Shown in pieces: positions 34,741 to 43,231 of a stretch of DNA of 64,000 nucleotides. The notes under the pieces are model-generated. The model was not told the origin of the DNA. It did no database searches and saw only the letters and a program-made list of their open reading frames with translations. Each line of letters opens with the position of its first letter. The stretch's first letter is position 1. The position numbers and the translations under genes were made by a program. This DNA is from an uncultured Flavobacteriales bacterium (lineage in GTDB: Bacteria > Bacteroidota > Bacteroidia > Flavobacteriales_G > Salibacteraceae). The stretch lies in NCBI GenBank assembly GCA_913020435.1, contig CAJVZZ010000008.1, positions 1-64,000 of the forward strand, written 5' to 3'.

Positions 34741-35994
34741 ATGAATAAAGAAGACTTTAAAATACACATTATTGGAGCAGGGGTAAGTGGACTTATAGCT
34801 GCTAGAGTTTTAGAAGATAATGGCTACAGTCCTGTTATTATTGAAGCTACAGAGCGTGCTGGCGGAAGAGTGAAAACTGATATTGTAAATGGTTTTCAAC
34901 TGGATCATGGTTTTCAAGTATTACTAACAGCATATCCTGCTGCTCAGAAATACCTTGATTTTGATGCATTAGAATTACAGCAATTTCTGCCGGGAGCTTC
35001 TATTTTTAAAAATGGCAAACAAAAAATAATAGGCGACCCATTAAAAGACCTTTCGTTATTGTTTTCCACTCTGTTTTCTGGTATTGGAAACGCAGGAGAT
35101 AAACTTAAAATATTGAAGTTGAACAGCTACTTAAAGAAGAAAAGTATGTCTGCTATATTTTCTGAAAAAGAGCAAACTACTCTTTCATATTTGCAAGATG
35201 TTGGTTTTTCAAATGAAATGATTACTGATTTTTTCAAGCCATTTTTTAGCGGTATTTTCCTTGAAACACAGTTGGATACTTCAAGTAGAATGTTTGAGTT
35301 TGTTTATAAAATGTTTGGAGAAGGATATGCAACGTTGCCTAAGGCTGGAATTGAGGCTATTCCTAAGCAATTGCTGCAGAATCTAAAGAATACAACCCTA
35401 AAGTTAAACACGAAAGTAACATCAATAAAAGGGGGCGAAATTACGCTTGAAGATAACTCAATATTAGAAAGCCATTTTACGATAATTGCGACGGATGCAA
35501 GCAATTTGATGCCCGATTCAAATACGACCTCAGTTGAATGGAAATCCTGCGATACCTTGTATTTTGAAACTGAAAGTAGGGTTATTAAAAAACAACTGAT
35601 TGGACTTGTGCCCGAAAAAGATACACTAATCAATAATATTTTTTATCACACCAGCTTGGAAACCAAAATACGATCAAATAATGAGTTGCTTTCGGTAACA
35701 GTAATAGACCAACCAAACCTATCCGATGAGGCACTCATTGATCGGGTTAAAATAGAATTGAGAGCGCATTGTGGCATCGATGATTGTGCGTTTATAAAGC
35801 AGTATAAAATCCCAATGGCACTGCCTAAGTTAATGGACTTAAAATATGAAGTATTGCCTGTTAAAACCCGCTTAACAGCTCGACTATTTTTGGCAGGAGA
35901 CACACAATTAAATGGATCCTTGAATGCAGCTATGATTTCTGGAGAAAGAGCTGCGCTTGGTGTTATAGAAGAAGTATCAAAAACGAATTCTTAA
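34741..35994 (+). CDS. FAD/NAD(P)-dependent oxidoreductase, amine-oxidase/protoporphyrinogen-oxidase-like
   Basis: The 417-residue protein starts with a Rossmann FAD-binding site (IHIIGAGVSGLIAARVLE, then VIIEATERAGGRVKT), followed by DHGFQVLLTAYPA. The C-terminal FAD motif LFLAGDTQLNGSLNAAMISG closes the flavin site. This is the NAD(P)/FAD-dependent oxidoreductase superfamily that includes amine oxidases, protoporphyrinogen oxidase and phytoene desaturases. The substrate cannot be predicted: no carotenoid or haem gene is adjacent. There is no signal peptide. It appears to be a single-gene unit in a gene-poor area. Confidence 0.85.
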   Translation: MNKEDFKIHIIGAGVSGLIAARVLEDNGYSPVIIEATERAGGRVKTDIVNGFQLDHGFQVLLTAYPAAQKYLDFDALELQQFLPGASIFKNGKQKIIGDPLKDLSLLFSTLFSGIGNAGDKLKILKLNSYLKKKSMSAIFSEKEQTTLSYLQDVGFSNEMITDFFKPFFSGIFLETQLDTSSRMFEFVYKMFGEGYATLPKAGIEAIPKQLLQNLKNTTLKLNTKVTSIKGGEITLEDNSILESHFTIIATDASNLMPDSNTTSVEWKSCDTLYFETESRVIKKQLIGLVPEKDTLINNIFYHTSLETKIRSNNELLSVTVIDQPNLSDEALIDRVKIELRAHCGIDDCAFIKQYKIPMALPKLMDLKYEVLPVKTRLTARLFLAGDTQLNGSLNAAMISGERAALGVIEEVSKTNS

Positions 35995-36581
35995 GAGATT
36001 TAAAGGGTTAACGTCTCGCCAATAAGGAAAGGGCGGAGTTTAAGGGTTTAACTTGGGTTTTAATTACTTGCTTCTTTCTTGGCATATAGTTGCAAATTTA
36101 AAATATCCTAGTATTTACATCTTAGTTGGCTGTTAGAGACAGTTATTTTAAATTATTGATAATTTACATTTCTTTTAAACACCTTACAAACTTCCACGAA
36201 TAACTCTCAAATTTATTGATATAGCCAAGTTTAGCTTTGAAAACAATTCGTAAATTTCTATTCGGCTTTTAAGTTGTACTAAGGAATTAGGATTGTTCAA
36301 ATAATAATATCTCAGCTTTAGAGAGTCGCTCATTTAATACTTCAATTGAAATTGGGTTTCGACTTCAATCAGTTTTCATTATTGTACTCATCAAAGCTAG
36401 GCGTTTAGTATTTATGCTACGATTATTGTTATCGAGCGCTGGTAGATAACGGAAAAGAAAAACTGCAAATCATTCACAAAGAGGATTACATGGTTGACTT
36501 TAATCCCTTGAAGTAAATAAAAAAAGAATGACCGCCACATCTTATTAGATCAAACCATTATGTTTTAATCTTTTTCAACAT
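35995..36581. other. 587-base gap with a possible gene remnant
   Basis: No full gene is seen. Near 36403-36516 one plus-strand frame reads YRALVDNGKEKLQIIHKEDY, then MVDFNPLK and a stop, which looks protein-like but has no start codon and a stop just upstream; it may be the tail of a lost gene. An inverted pair, GTCTCGCCAA (36013-36022) and TTGGC...GAGAC (36126-36140), flanks an AT-rich stretch. The 3' part carries no terminator-like hairpin for either flanking gene. The low gene content suggests past deletion or insertion. Confidence 0.4.
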
Positions 36582-38540
36582 TCAATCCTCTATTTTCTCG
36601 CTAATGGCCTCCCATTCTTGCATATTGATATCAAGATTTTTTTGAATCTCAGCATGTTCGAAGAACATCTTTTTTGAGGCTTCGTTTTCACCGTCATAAA
36701 AAGTTGGATCACTCATTTTGTTCTCCATTTCGGCAAGCTCTAACTCTAATTTTTCAATCTTTTTTTCGACTTTGTTTAAGTCAGAACGCAATTGACGTTC
36801 TTCCTTTTCCTGCGTCTTTTTATTTTCGTAAGAGCGCTTTTCCTTTTCAGCAGGTTCAGGAGTATCGGCTTTTTTTAAGGCTGCTTTTTTTTCAGCTTTA
36901 GAAGTTTGTTCGAGTTCTCTAAAATGCTCGTATTTGTACTTGTCCAAAAACTCACTAATATCTCCCAAATGTTCTTTGGTTCCTGTCGGCGTAAACTCAA
37001 AGGTTTTGGTTGTCAACTCACTCAAAAAGTCTCTATCGTGAGAAACAATAATAAGCGTACCATCAAAGTCTTGAAGTGCTTGTTTCAAAACATCCTTGGC
37101 GCGCATGTCTAAGTGATTGGTTGGCTCATCTAGAATGATCAAGTTATTTTCAACTAAAAGCAGACGAGCTAAAGCCAGTCTAGATTTTTCACCACCAGAA
37201 AGAACCTTAACTTTTTTGTCAATATCACTATCTCTAAATAAAAAGGCTCCTAAAAGTCCTCTTAACTTATTGGTTTTTGTCCAATCTCCAGTGGCTTCAT
37301 CTTCCAATGTTTCTAGCACAGTAGCATCCTTACGCAAGGTTTTTTCTTGCACCTGTGCATAATAACCTTGTGCCACATTGTGGCCAAGTATAAGTTCTCC
37401 AGTGCCTTTTTCTTCACCAGTAATCAGCTTAACTAAAGTGGTTTTACCCATTCCGTTTTTACCCACAAAAGCAATACGATCTCCACGCTGAATTTTGAAA
37501 TTAAGGTTCTTAAGCACGTGTTTATCCTCGTAGTGTTTATCAACATCGTTTGCTTCAACAACCACAGCGCCAGATCGTGGAGCAGGCGGAAAGCGAAACT
37601 GGATAGATGATTCATCAAACTCATCCATTTCAATCCGATCGATTTTATCGAGCATTTTTATCTTACTCTGAACCTGCTTTGATTTACTGGCTTTAGCTTT
37701 AAATCGAGATATAAACTTCTCTTGCTGATCAATGTGTTTTTGTTGGTTTTTGAAGGTCGCAATTTGGGTATCATAGCGCTCTTGTCTCAGAATTAAATAC
37801 TGAGAATAGGCCGATTTGTAATCGTATATTTTTCCAAATACAATCTCAATCGTTCTGTTGGTTATATTGTCTAAGAATCGTCTATCGTGACTCACCATTA
37901 CAATTGCACCAGGGTAGCCTTGGAAATATTCTTCTAACCAAAGAATAGATTCTATATCCAAGTGATTGGTAGGCTCATCCAAAAGCAGTAGATCTGGCTC
38001 GGTCAATAATATTTTGGCCAATTCTACACGCATTTGCCAACCACCACTAAATTCAGCCAATGGTTTGTCAAAATCTTCGCGATAAAATCCAAGACCTTTA
38101 AGGACCTTTTCGATTTTACTTTCCATTTTCTCAGACTCCATTGTTCCGAGCTTGGCATGGATCTCATTCAATCGTTCAATTAATCCTGAATAGGAATCAC
38201 TTTCGTAATCGGTACGCTCTACAAACTGAACATTTATGTCTTTTAATTCCTGCTCTAGATCAAGTACTTCTTTAAATACCTCTTGTGTTTCGCCAAAAAC
38301 TGTTTTATCGTACTCCCAGTTCATCTCTTGAGGGAGGTAACCGACTCGTTTTTCACTGCTAATATCTACTGTTCCCGAAGTAGGATCCAGCGCCTTGGCT
38401 ATAATTTTTAGCAAGGTAGATTTACCAGCGCCGTTTTTACCAACAAGGCCAATTCGATCCTTTTCACGGATCATAAATGAGAGATTGGCAAAGAGTTCTT
38501 TGCCACTAAGAAACATGGAAATTTTTGAGACTGAAAACAT
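36582..38540 (-). CDS. ABC-F family ATPase
   Basis: I take ATG 38540 (FSVSKISMFLSGKELF follows) rather than the TTG at 38549, because that TTG is the end of the -7 promoter box. The protein has two ABC modules with Walker A GLVGKNGAGKSTLL and FVGKNGMGKTTLV, signatures EFSGGWQMRVELA and LSGGEKSRLALAR, and Walker B LLLDEPTNHLD twice. There is no membrane domain. ABC-F proteins bind the ribosome E site and act in translation or antibiotic protection. The basic, Lys/Glu-rich C-terminal extension (about 530-650) forms a coiled coil, as in Uup-type members. It is a housekeeping type, with nothing nearby to suggest drug resistance. Confidence 0.94.
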   Translation of the reverse strand: MFSVSKISMFLSGKELFANLSFMIREKDRIGLVGKNGAGKSTLLKIIAKALDPTSGTVDISSEKRVGYLPQEMNWEYDKTVFGETQEVFKEVLDLEQELKDINVQFVERTDYESDSYSGLIERLNEIHAKLGTMESEKMESKIEKVLKGLGFYREDFDKPLAEFSGGWQMRVELAKILLTEPDLLLLDEPTNHLDIESILWLEEYFQGYPGAIVMVSHDRRFLDNITNRTIEIVFGKIYDYKSAYSQYLILRQERYDTQIATFKNQQKHIDQQEKFISRFKAKASKSKQVQSKIKMLDKIDRIEMDEFDESSIQFRFPPAPRSGAVVVEANDVDKHYEDKHVLKNLNFKIQRGDRIAFVGKNGMGKTTLVKLITGEEKGTGELILGHNVAQGYYAQVQEKTLRKDATVLETLEDEATGDWTKTNKLRGLLGAFLFRDSDIDKKVKVLSGGEKSRLALARLLLVENNLIILDEPTNHLDMRAKDVLKQALQDFDGTLIIVSHDRDFLSELTTKTFEFTPTGTKEHLGDISEFLDKYKYEHFRELEQTSKAEKKAALKKADTPEPAEKEKRSYENKKTQEKEERQLRSDLNKVEKKIEKLELELAEMENKMSDPTFYDGENEASKKMFFEHAEIQKNLDINMQEWEAISEKIED

Positions 38541-38546
38541 GGGCGG

Positions 38547-38578
38547 CAAATATACTTTCCTAAGGGAGACTAGGTCAA
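38547..38578 (-). promoter_or_regulatory. Promoter of the ABC-F gene (TTG-N21-TATATTTG)
   Basis: On the minus strand a -33 TTG (38578-38576) is followed after 21 bases by TATATTTG (38554-38547), matching the Bacteroidota consensus. Only six bases (CCGCCC) separate the box from the ATG, which predicts a leaderless or nearly leaderless mRNA. Confidence 0.75.
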
Positions 38579-38753
38579 TTAAAATGCCCTTGTTGTTCGA
38601 ATGTTTTCGAGATTTATTCGAATTCTATATCTATCAAGAATCCAGCACTTTTGCTAAAAAATACGAGTGGTTATTTCGCTATAATTAGTGCATTGTACAG
38701 TTTAATTTTGCAAATGACATGAAATTTTTTTTCAAAACTCAAAAAGTTGCCAA

Positions 38754-39680
38754 TTACTGGAGTGTAATCGTAAAAGGAGCAGGGTAGTGCATAGAAAAGA
38801 AACCGTATCCATCTTCTATATTTGAAGGTAATGAAACAGGCTCAGTAACAAAAGGTATAGCGCTAGCTGCTTTTTCTCTGGCTTCTAAATATAAATAGTA
38901 TTCCTCACTAATACTGGATAGGGTTAATAGAACAACGTCATCGGGCACTACATCAATATTGTAAATAATATGCTCTTCTCGAATTTGCTGACCATTTCTA
39001 CCTTCATCACTTAAGGTCCAAGTTGCTGAAAAATCACTAAAGAAATTATTCAAACCAATAAAATTTGGACTAGGCGGATCACTTGTTGTATTTCCTCCAA
39101 TCTCTTCTCCACCCGCAAAATTTGCTCCTCCATTTAATAAGTTTTCAAAATCAGGAGCTCTAGGGTTTACATATGCATTGAGCATGTAATAGTTTTTACC
39201 AATGGGATCATTAAAATTGAAGAAGAGACGCAACGAAATACTCGTTGTTTCTTGCCTGTCAATTTGAGCGCTTGCAGTATTTATTTGAACTGCATCCGCA
39301 ACTTGAGTTTTTGAAGTTACTGTTTTACCTTTTTCGGCGTCAATTATTTTTAGGGTATAGTCTTTTCTATTCTCCTGCATTATTTCTATAGAACCATATA
39401 AACCCGCAGATAATTCTTGTAATACAATTTCTTGATTATCGTAGGTAACGGAAACATTGGCTCCTGAAACTAAATACTGCTGCAAATCTTCTTGGCTAAA
39501 ACCTCCTTCACTTCCATCGCTTAAAGCGCTAAATGACCTTGTAAGTACCAACACCATTCCTCTGTCGGGTATGGCTTGCGTGCTTACTACAACTTTACTT
39601 TCAGCTTGTTCTAGCTCTAGTGGTATAGGTTCAGGAATACAGCCGTATAGTAGCAATAATAAAATCCAAGAGTATTTCAT
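38754..39680 (-). CDS. DUF4249 outer-membrane lipoprotein
   Basis: The 308-residue protein has a lipoprotein signal (WILLLLLYGC, Cys14) and the DUF4249 pattern: an N-terminal beta-sandwich-like part (SKVVVSTQAIPDRGMVLVLT) with SFSALSD, LSAGLYGS and DYTLKI, and a C-terminal part ending in GYGFFSMHYPAP. In Bacteroidota DUF4249 genes usually follow a TonB-dependent receptor gene, as here, where the start shares one base with the receptor stop (TAATG). The lipoprotein probably works as a surface or periplasmic partner of the receptor; the ligand is unknown. Confidence 0.9.
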   Translation of the reverse strand: MKYSWILLLLLYGCIPEPIPLELEQAESKVVVSTQAIPDRGMVLVLTRSFSALSDGSEGGFSQEDLQQYLVSGANVSVTYDNQEIVLQELSAGLYGSIEIMQENRKDYTLKIIDAEKGKTVTSKTQVADAVQINTASAQIDRQETTSISLRLFFNFNDPIGKNYYMLNAYVNPRAPDFENLLNGGANFAGGEEIGGNTTSDPPSPNFIGLNNFFSDFSATWTLSDEGRNGQQIREEHIIYNIDVVPDDVVLLTLSSISEEYYLYLEAREKAASAIPFVTEPVSLPSNIEDGYGFFSMHYPAPFTITLQ

Positions 39681-41992
39681 TAAAATTTAAAATTGTAGGA
39701 AAAGTAGGGCAAAATCCCAAACAGTCCTGGTTGAACATAGCGATAGCCGTTTCCTTGCGGCTCAATTTGCACTTGAAAGGGTGACGCTTGATTGTAAACA
39801 TTGTATGCTCCAACATTTAATTCACCGTACCATTTTCGATTGGCTTTAATTTTAGGTTTAAAGACGATATTTATGTCTAAGCGATGACTCGCTGAAAGGC
39901 TAATTTCATTTCTCTTAGAAAAAATAGGAAAGATTTCAACCCCATTGAGAGTAGGGTCAGGAATTACATATTGTCCTGTTTGAGCTGTAAATCTTGGTCC
40001 AGAACTGTATACCCATATTGCTGAAATTGAGATTCGCGGGATCAAATCATAGCTTAAAGTTGAAGAAAAATCATGTCTTCTATCGTATTTAGCCCAAAAA
40101 CGCTCGCCACCATTTAGTTCGTCAAACTGACGAGTAGACCAAGCAAGAGTATATCCAACCCAACCGTGCACTCTTCCTCTTCTTTTTTTCAAAAGAAATT
40201 CAGTTCCATATGCGTTACCAACTCCCTGTACCAATTCATTTTCAAAGTCATTATTTAAAATGAGGTTTGCGCCTTCTCGATACTCAATCACATTTCGCAT
40301 GTTTTTGAAGTAAGCCTCAACGGTAGCAGTCGTTTTTATTTTAGAAAACAAATGGTCATAGCCAATAGCAACTTGGTCTGCTGTCATGGGTTCTACTTTA
40401 GCCGTTACGGGATACCATAAATCGGTTGGTAATACTACGCTAGAACTGGATACTCTATGCACGTATTGTCTCATTCTCGTATAGGATAATTTTATTGCGT
40501 TATTTTCATTTAACGTATACCTACTGGCAAGTCGAGGTTCAAGTCCAAGATAATTTCTTCCATTTACTATAGAACCGCTCAGGCGCAGCCCAAAATCAAT
40601 TGCAAGTAATCCAGCCAGTAGTTTGTGTTTTGAAACGCCATATCCCGCATATTCAAAATTCCCCAATTCGGGACCTCTACTACTTTCTAAAAAAGCTTCA
40701 ATTTCTCCAGCAGTATTGACAATATTTGGTTCAAATTTCCTATAAATTACGTCAGCTCCATATTCAATTACATGATTAGTATTGCGTTGATAAGTAAATT
40801 TTGGTTTTAGTCCAATGTCAGATATTTTAGATTCAACTTTTATTTCATTAATTTCAAATTCCCCAAGGATATCATAGCTGAACAACGTACTGACGGCACT
40901 GATTTCGTGCGTAAATTTAGGAGAGTAAGTATGTTCCCATTTTAGGGATTGAGACATGTTAAGTTTGTCGTAACTGGCATTATTTTCAAAGCTTCTTCCT
41001 CCGTCAGGCTCATCTTCATCTGAAAACTCGAGTATATCTTTTCCAAAATAAACACTGTACCATAGGGTATTATTCTGATTGACTTTGTAGCCAACTTTAC
41101 CGTTTAAATCGTAAAAATGATAGGGGATGTTTTGATTTACTAATCGAGCAACTTGATCGATATAGGTGCGTCTTCCTGAAATAAGTAGTGTCCCTTTATT
41201 CTTAGCAAATGGGCTTCTAATAGTCAGTCTTGAAGAAAGTAATCCAATACCACCTTCACCCGATAGAGAATCGGCAAAACCATTTTTTGCTTTTACATCG
41301 ATTACTGAAGATAATCTACCTCCGTAATTAGCTGGGAAAGCACCTTTTAAGATAGAGATATCCTCAACTACGTCATTATTAAAAATGGAAAAGAAACCAA
41401 ATAAATGTCCAAATTCATAGAGTGAAGCTTCATCATAAATCACCAAATTTTGATCTGCATTTCCTCCTCTCACATATAATCCTGTAGAACCCTCAAATCC
41501 AGCTGCAATTCCTGGCAAAAGTTGGGCAGCTTTTATGATATCTACCTCTCCACCAATAGCAGGCAGATTCTTGATTTCCTGCATATCCAGTTTGACAATA
41601 CTCATTTGTGTCGATTGGACCTGCTCGGCCTCTTGCGAAATCTTCCCTTCCACTTCAAAAGTTCTGAGTTGCTGAAGGTCTTGTTCAAGTGTAATCGTAG
41701 TATTGGATTTCAACTTAGCTAGAGTAAGCTCTTTCTTTTTGTAACCTATAAATGAAATTTGAACAATACTAGAATCGTTTACTTTCTTATCATTTGGAAT
41801 GCTAAACGAGTACTTACCAAATTCATTTGTTGTGCCTCCATATCTTGTTCCTTTTATTTGAATGGTAGCATAGGGAAGGATTTCACTTGATTTCCCATCC
41901 TTTAAAACACCGCTAATTACAACTTGGGCTTGCATATGAGCAGCGCCTAAACAGATAATAACGATGATTAATAGAATACGGAATAGCTGCAC
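39680..41992 (-). CDS. TonB-dependent receptor with carboxypeptidase-like N-terminal domain
   Basis: The 770-residue outer-membrane protein has a signal peptide (MQLFRILLIIVIICLG), a carboxypeptidase-regulatory-like domain (VVISGVLKDGKSSEILPYAT, about 24-105), a plug domain (about 125-235, with YVRGGNADQNLVIYDEA) and a beta-barrel ending in the aromatic FSYNFKF. No separate TonB box was recognised, as is common for this subgroup. It imports an unknown ligand with energy from TonB/ExbBD. No SusD-like gene is adjacent; its partner is the DUF4249 lipoprotein, so this is not a glycan SusCD pair. Confidence 0.93.
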   Translation of the reverse strand: MQLFRILLIIVIICLGAAHMQAQVVISGVLKDGKSSEILPYATIQIKGTRYGGTTNEFGKYSFSIPNDKKVNDSSIVQISFIGYKKKELTLAKLKSNTTITLEQDLQQLRTFEVEGKISQEAEQVQSTQMSIVKLDMQEIKNLPAIGGEVDIIKAAQLLPGIAAGFEGSTGLYVRGGNADQNLVIYDEASLYEFGHLFGFFSIFNNDVVEDISILKGAFPANYGGRLSSVIDVKAKNGFADSLSGEGGIGLLSSRLTIRSPFAKNKGTLLISGRRTYIDQVARLVNQNIPYHFYDLNGKVGYKVNQNNTLWYSVYFGKDILEFSDEDEPDGGRSFENNASYDKLNMSQSLKWEHTYSPKFTHEISAVSTLFSYDILGEFEINEIKVESKISDIGLKPKFTYQRNTNHVIEYGADVIYRKFEPNIVNTAGEIEAFLESSRGPELGNFEYAGYGVSKHKLLAGLLAIDFGLRLSGSIVNGRNYLGLEPRLASRYTLNENNAIKLSYTRMRQYVHRVSSSSVVLPTDLWYPVTAKVEPMTADQVAIGYDHLFSKIKTTATVEAYFKNMRNVIEYREGANLILNNDFENELVQGVGNAYGTEFLLKKRRGRVHGWVGYTLAWSTRQFDELNGGERFWAKYDRRHDFSSTLSYDLIPRISISAIWVYSSGPRFTAQTGQYVIPDPTLNGVEIFPIFSKRNEISLSASHRLDINIVFKPKIKANRKWYGELNVGAYNVYNQASPFQVQIEPQGNGYRYVQPGLFGILPYFSYNFKF

Positions 41993-42098
41993 TCCTACGT
42001 TTGGTTTTTTCGATTAACGAGCAATATGTTCTTATTATTATACAAGAACGTTTTTAATTATCGAATGGTTGATTATTCATAGAAGAGAAATTATGAAA

Positions 42099-43136
42099 CT
42101 AGGGTTTCCAATTGAGCTGAGAGAATAACTTTATCTTTTTAGCAAAGAAATTCCAAACCATACTTTTAGGAAACATTCCTCTCAAATTGGGATTATTTTT
42201 CAGTTTGTTAACCTGTGTTCTTTTCGAATACCATTTTGGAAAGTACCATAAGAATTGAAAGTGCGCCTTACTTATCGCTGGAATTGTATTCCAATTTCCA
42301 TCAGCAGCCATCTTCAGTAAGGTTAATAAATCCATACAAAACCGCAGTGGGATTTTCCATAAGCCTTCGTAAGGTGGTAGGTTTTTAAGCATCATAATCA
42401 GGTTATTTCTATGATTTCGAAAAACCTTTTCTGGACTACCATATTTAATTATGAATCCACCCATATGATACACCACAGATTCTGGGTGAAACATAATTTT
42501 ATAGCCCATGTTTTTTAATCGCCAACAAAGATCAATTTCTTCCATGTGAGCAAAAAAATCATTGTCAAGTCCACCTGCTTTGTGGTACAACTCTGCTCGA
42601 ATAAAAAGACATGCCCCCGAAGCCCAAAAAATTTCCTGAACAGTATCGTATTGTCCATGATCTTCTTCAACTACATTTACCATTCGACCTCTACAAAATG
42701 GATAACCAAGAAAATCCATGAATCCACCGGCGGCGCCCGCGTACTCAAATTCTTGTCGTCTGTTCCAGCTCATAATTTTGGGCTGGCAAGCAGCAATTTG
42801 GTCGTCAGATTCTAACAGTGCAATTGCTGCCTCAGTAAAACCATTTGTTACTTCAATATCAGAGCTAATTAGGCAGTAATACTCCGCGTCAATTTGGACT
42901 AAGCTTTCAACATAACCGTTTGTAAAACCGTGGTTCTCTTTCAATGTAAGCAACCGAACATCAGGATGCTCCGATGAAATGTATGCGCCTACATTATCAG
43001 TAGATCCGTTGTCTACAACTACAACTTCATAGTTCTTTTCGCTTGGAATACTCTTTTTAATGAGTGGTAAGTATTTTTCCACCAATTCTAAGCTGTTATA
43101 GCTTAGCAGAACAATAGCAAGTTTGGATTTTGACAT
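42099..43136 (-). CDS. Glycosyltransferase family 2
   Basis: A 345-residue GT-A type glycosyltransferase of the rhamnosyl/bacterial cell-wall GT2 group. The N-terminal segment IVLLSYNSLELVEKYL, the VVDNGSTDNV motif, ISSDIEV (DXD-like) and the acceptor motif MEEIDLCWRLKNMGY are standard. A C-terminal amphipathic helical region with several Trp (FLWYFPKWYSKR) suggests membrane association. Donor and acceptor are unknown. It lies 28 kb from the polysaccharide operon and is not linked to other glycan genes, so it may serve a different glycan or lipid. Confidence 0.9.
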   Translation of the reverse strand: MSKSKLAIVLLSYNSLELVEKYLPLIKKSIPSEKNYEVVVVDNGSTDNVGAYISSEHPDVRLLTLKENHGFTNGYVESLVQIDAEYYCLISSDIEVTNGFTEAAIALLESDDQIAACQPKIMSWNRRQEFEYAGAAGGFMDFLGYPFCRGRMVNVVEEDHGQYDTVQEIFWASGACLFIRAELYHKAGGLDNDFFAHMEEIDLCWRLKNMGYKIMFHPESVVYHMGGFIIKYGSPEKVFRNHRNNLIMMLKNLPPYEGLWKIPLRFCMDLLTLLKMAADGNWNTIPAISKAHFQFLWYFPKWYSKRTQVNKLKNNPNLRGMFPKSMVWNFFAKKIKLFSQLNWKP

Positions 43137-43164
43137 TTATTTTTCAGCTCCTTAAAAAAAGATG

Positions 43165-43172
43165 CAAATATA
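43165..43172 (-). promoter_or_regulatory. TAnnTTTG -7 box of the GT2 gene
   Basis: The minus strand reads TATATTTG at 43172-43165, about 28 bases before the ATG at 43136, with AAGGAG as a Shine-Dalgarno-like sequence in between. Confidence 0.6.
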
Positions 43173-43231
43173 TTGGTTTAGTAACGCTGTAAAAGTCAGT
43201 TACAATAATGTCTAAATACATACTAGAGAAA

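Noticed and set aside
36013-36140. Integron attC-like arrangement (GTCTCGCCAA with TTGGC/GAGAC)
   Set aside because: The R'' and R' core sequences do not fit the GTTRRRY/RYYYAAC consensus and there is no integrase or cassette-like gene nearby.
38560-38688. Plus-strand frame crossing the ABC-F promoter
   Set aside because: Most of its length is antisense to the ABC-F gene, and the tail has no start or domain of its own.
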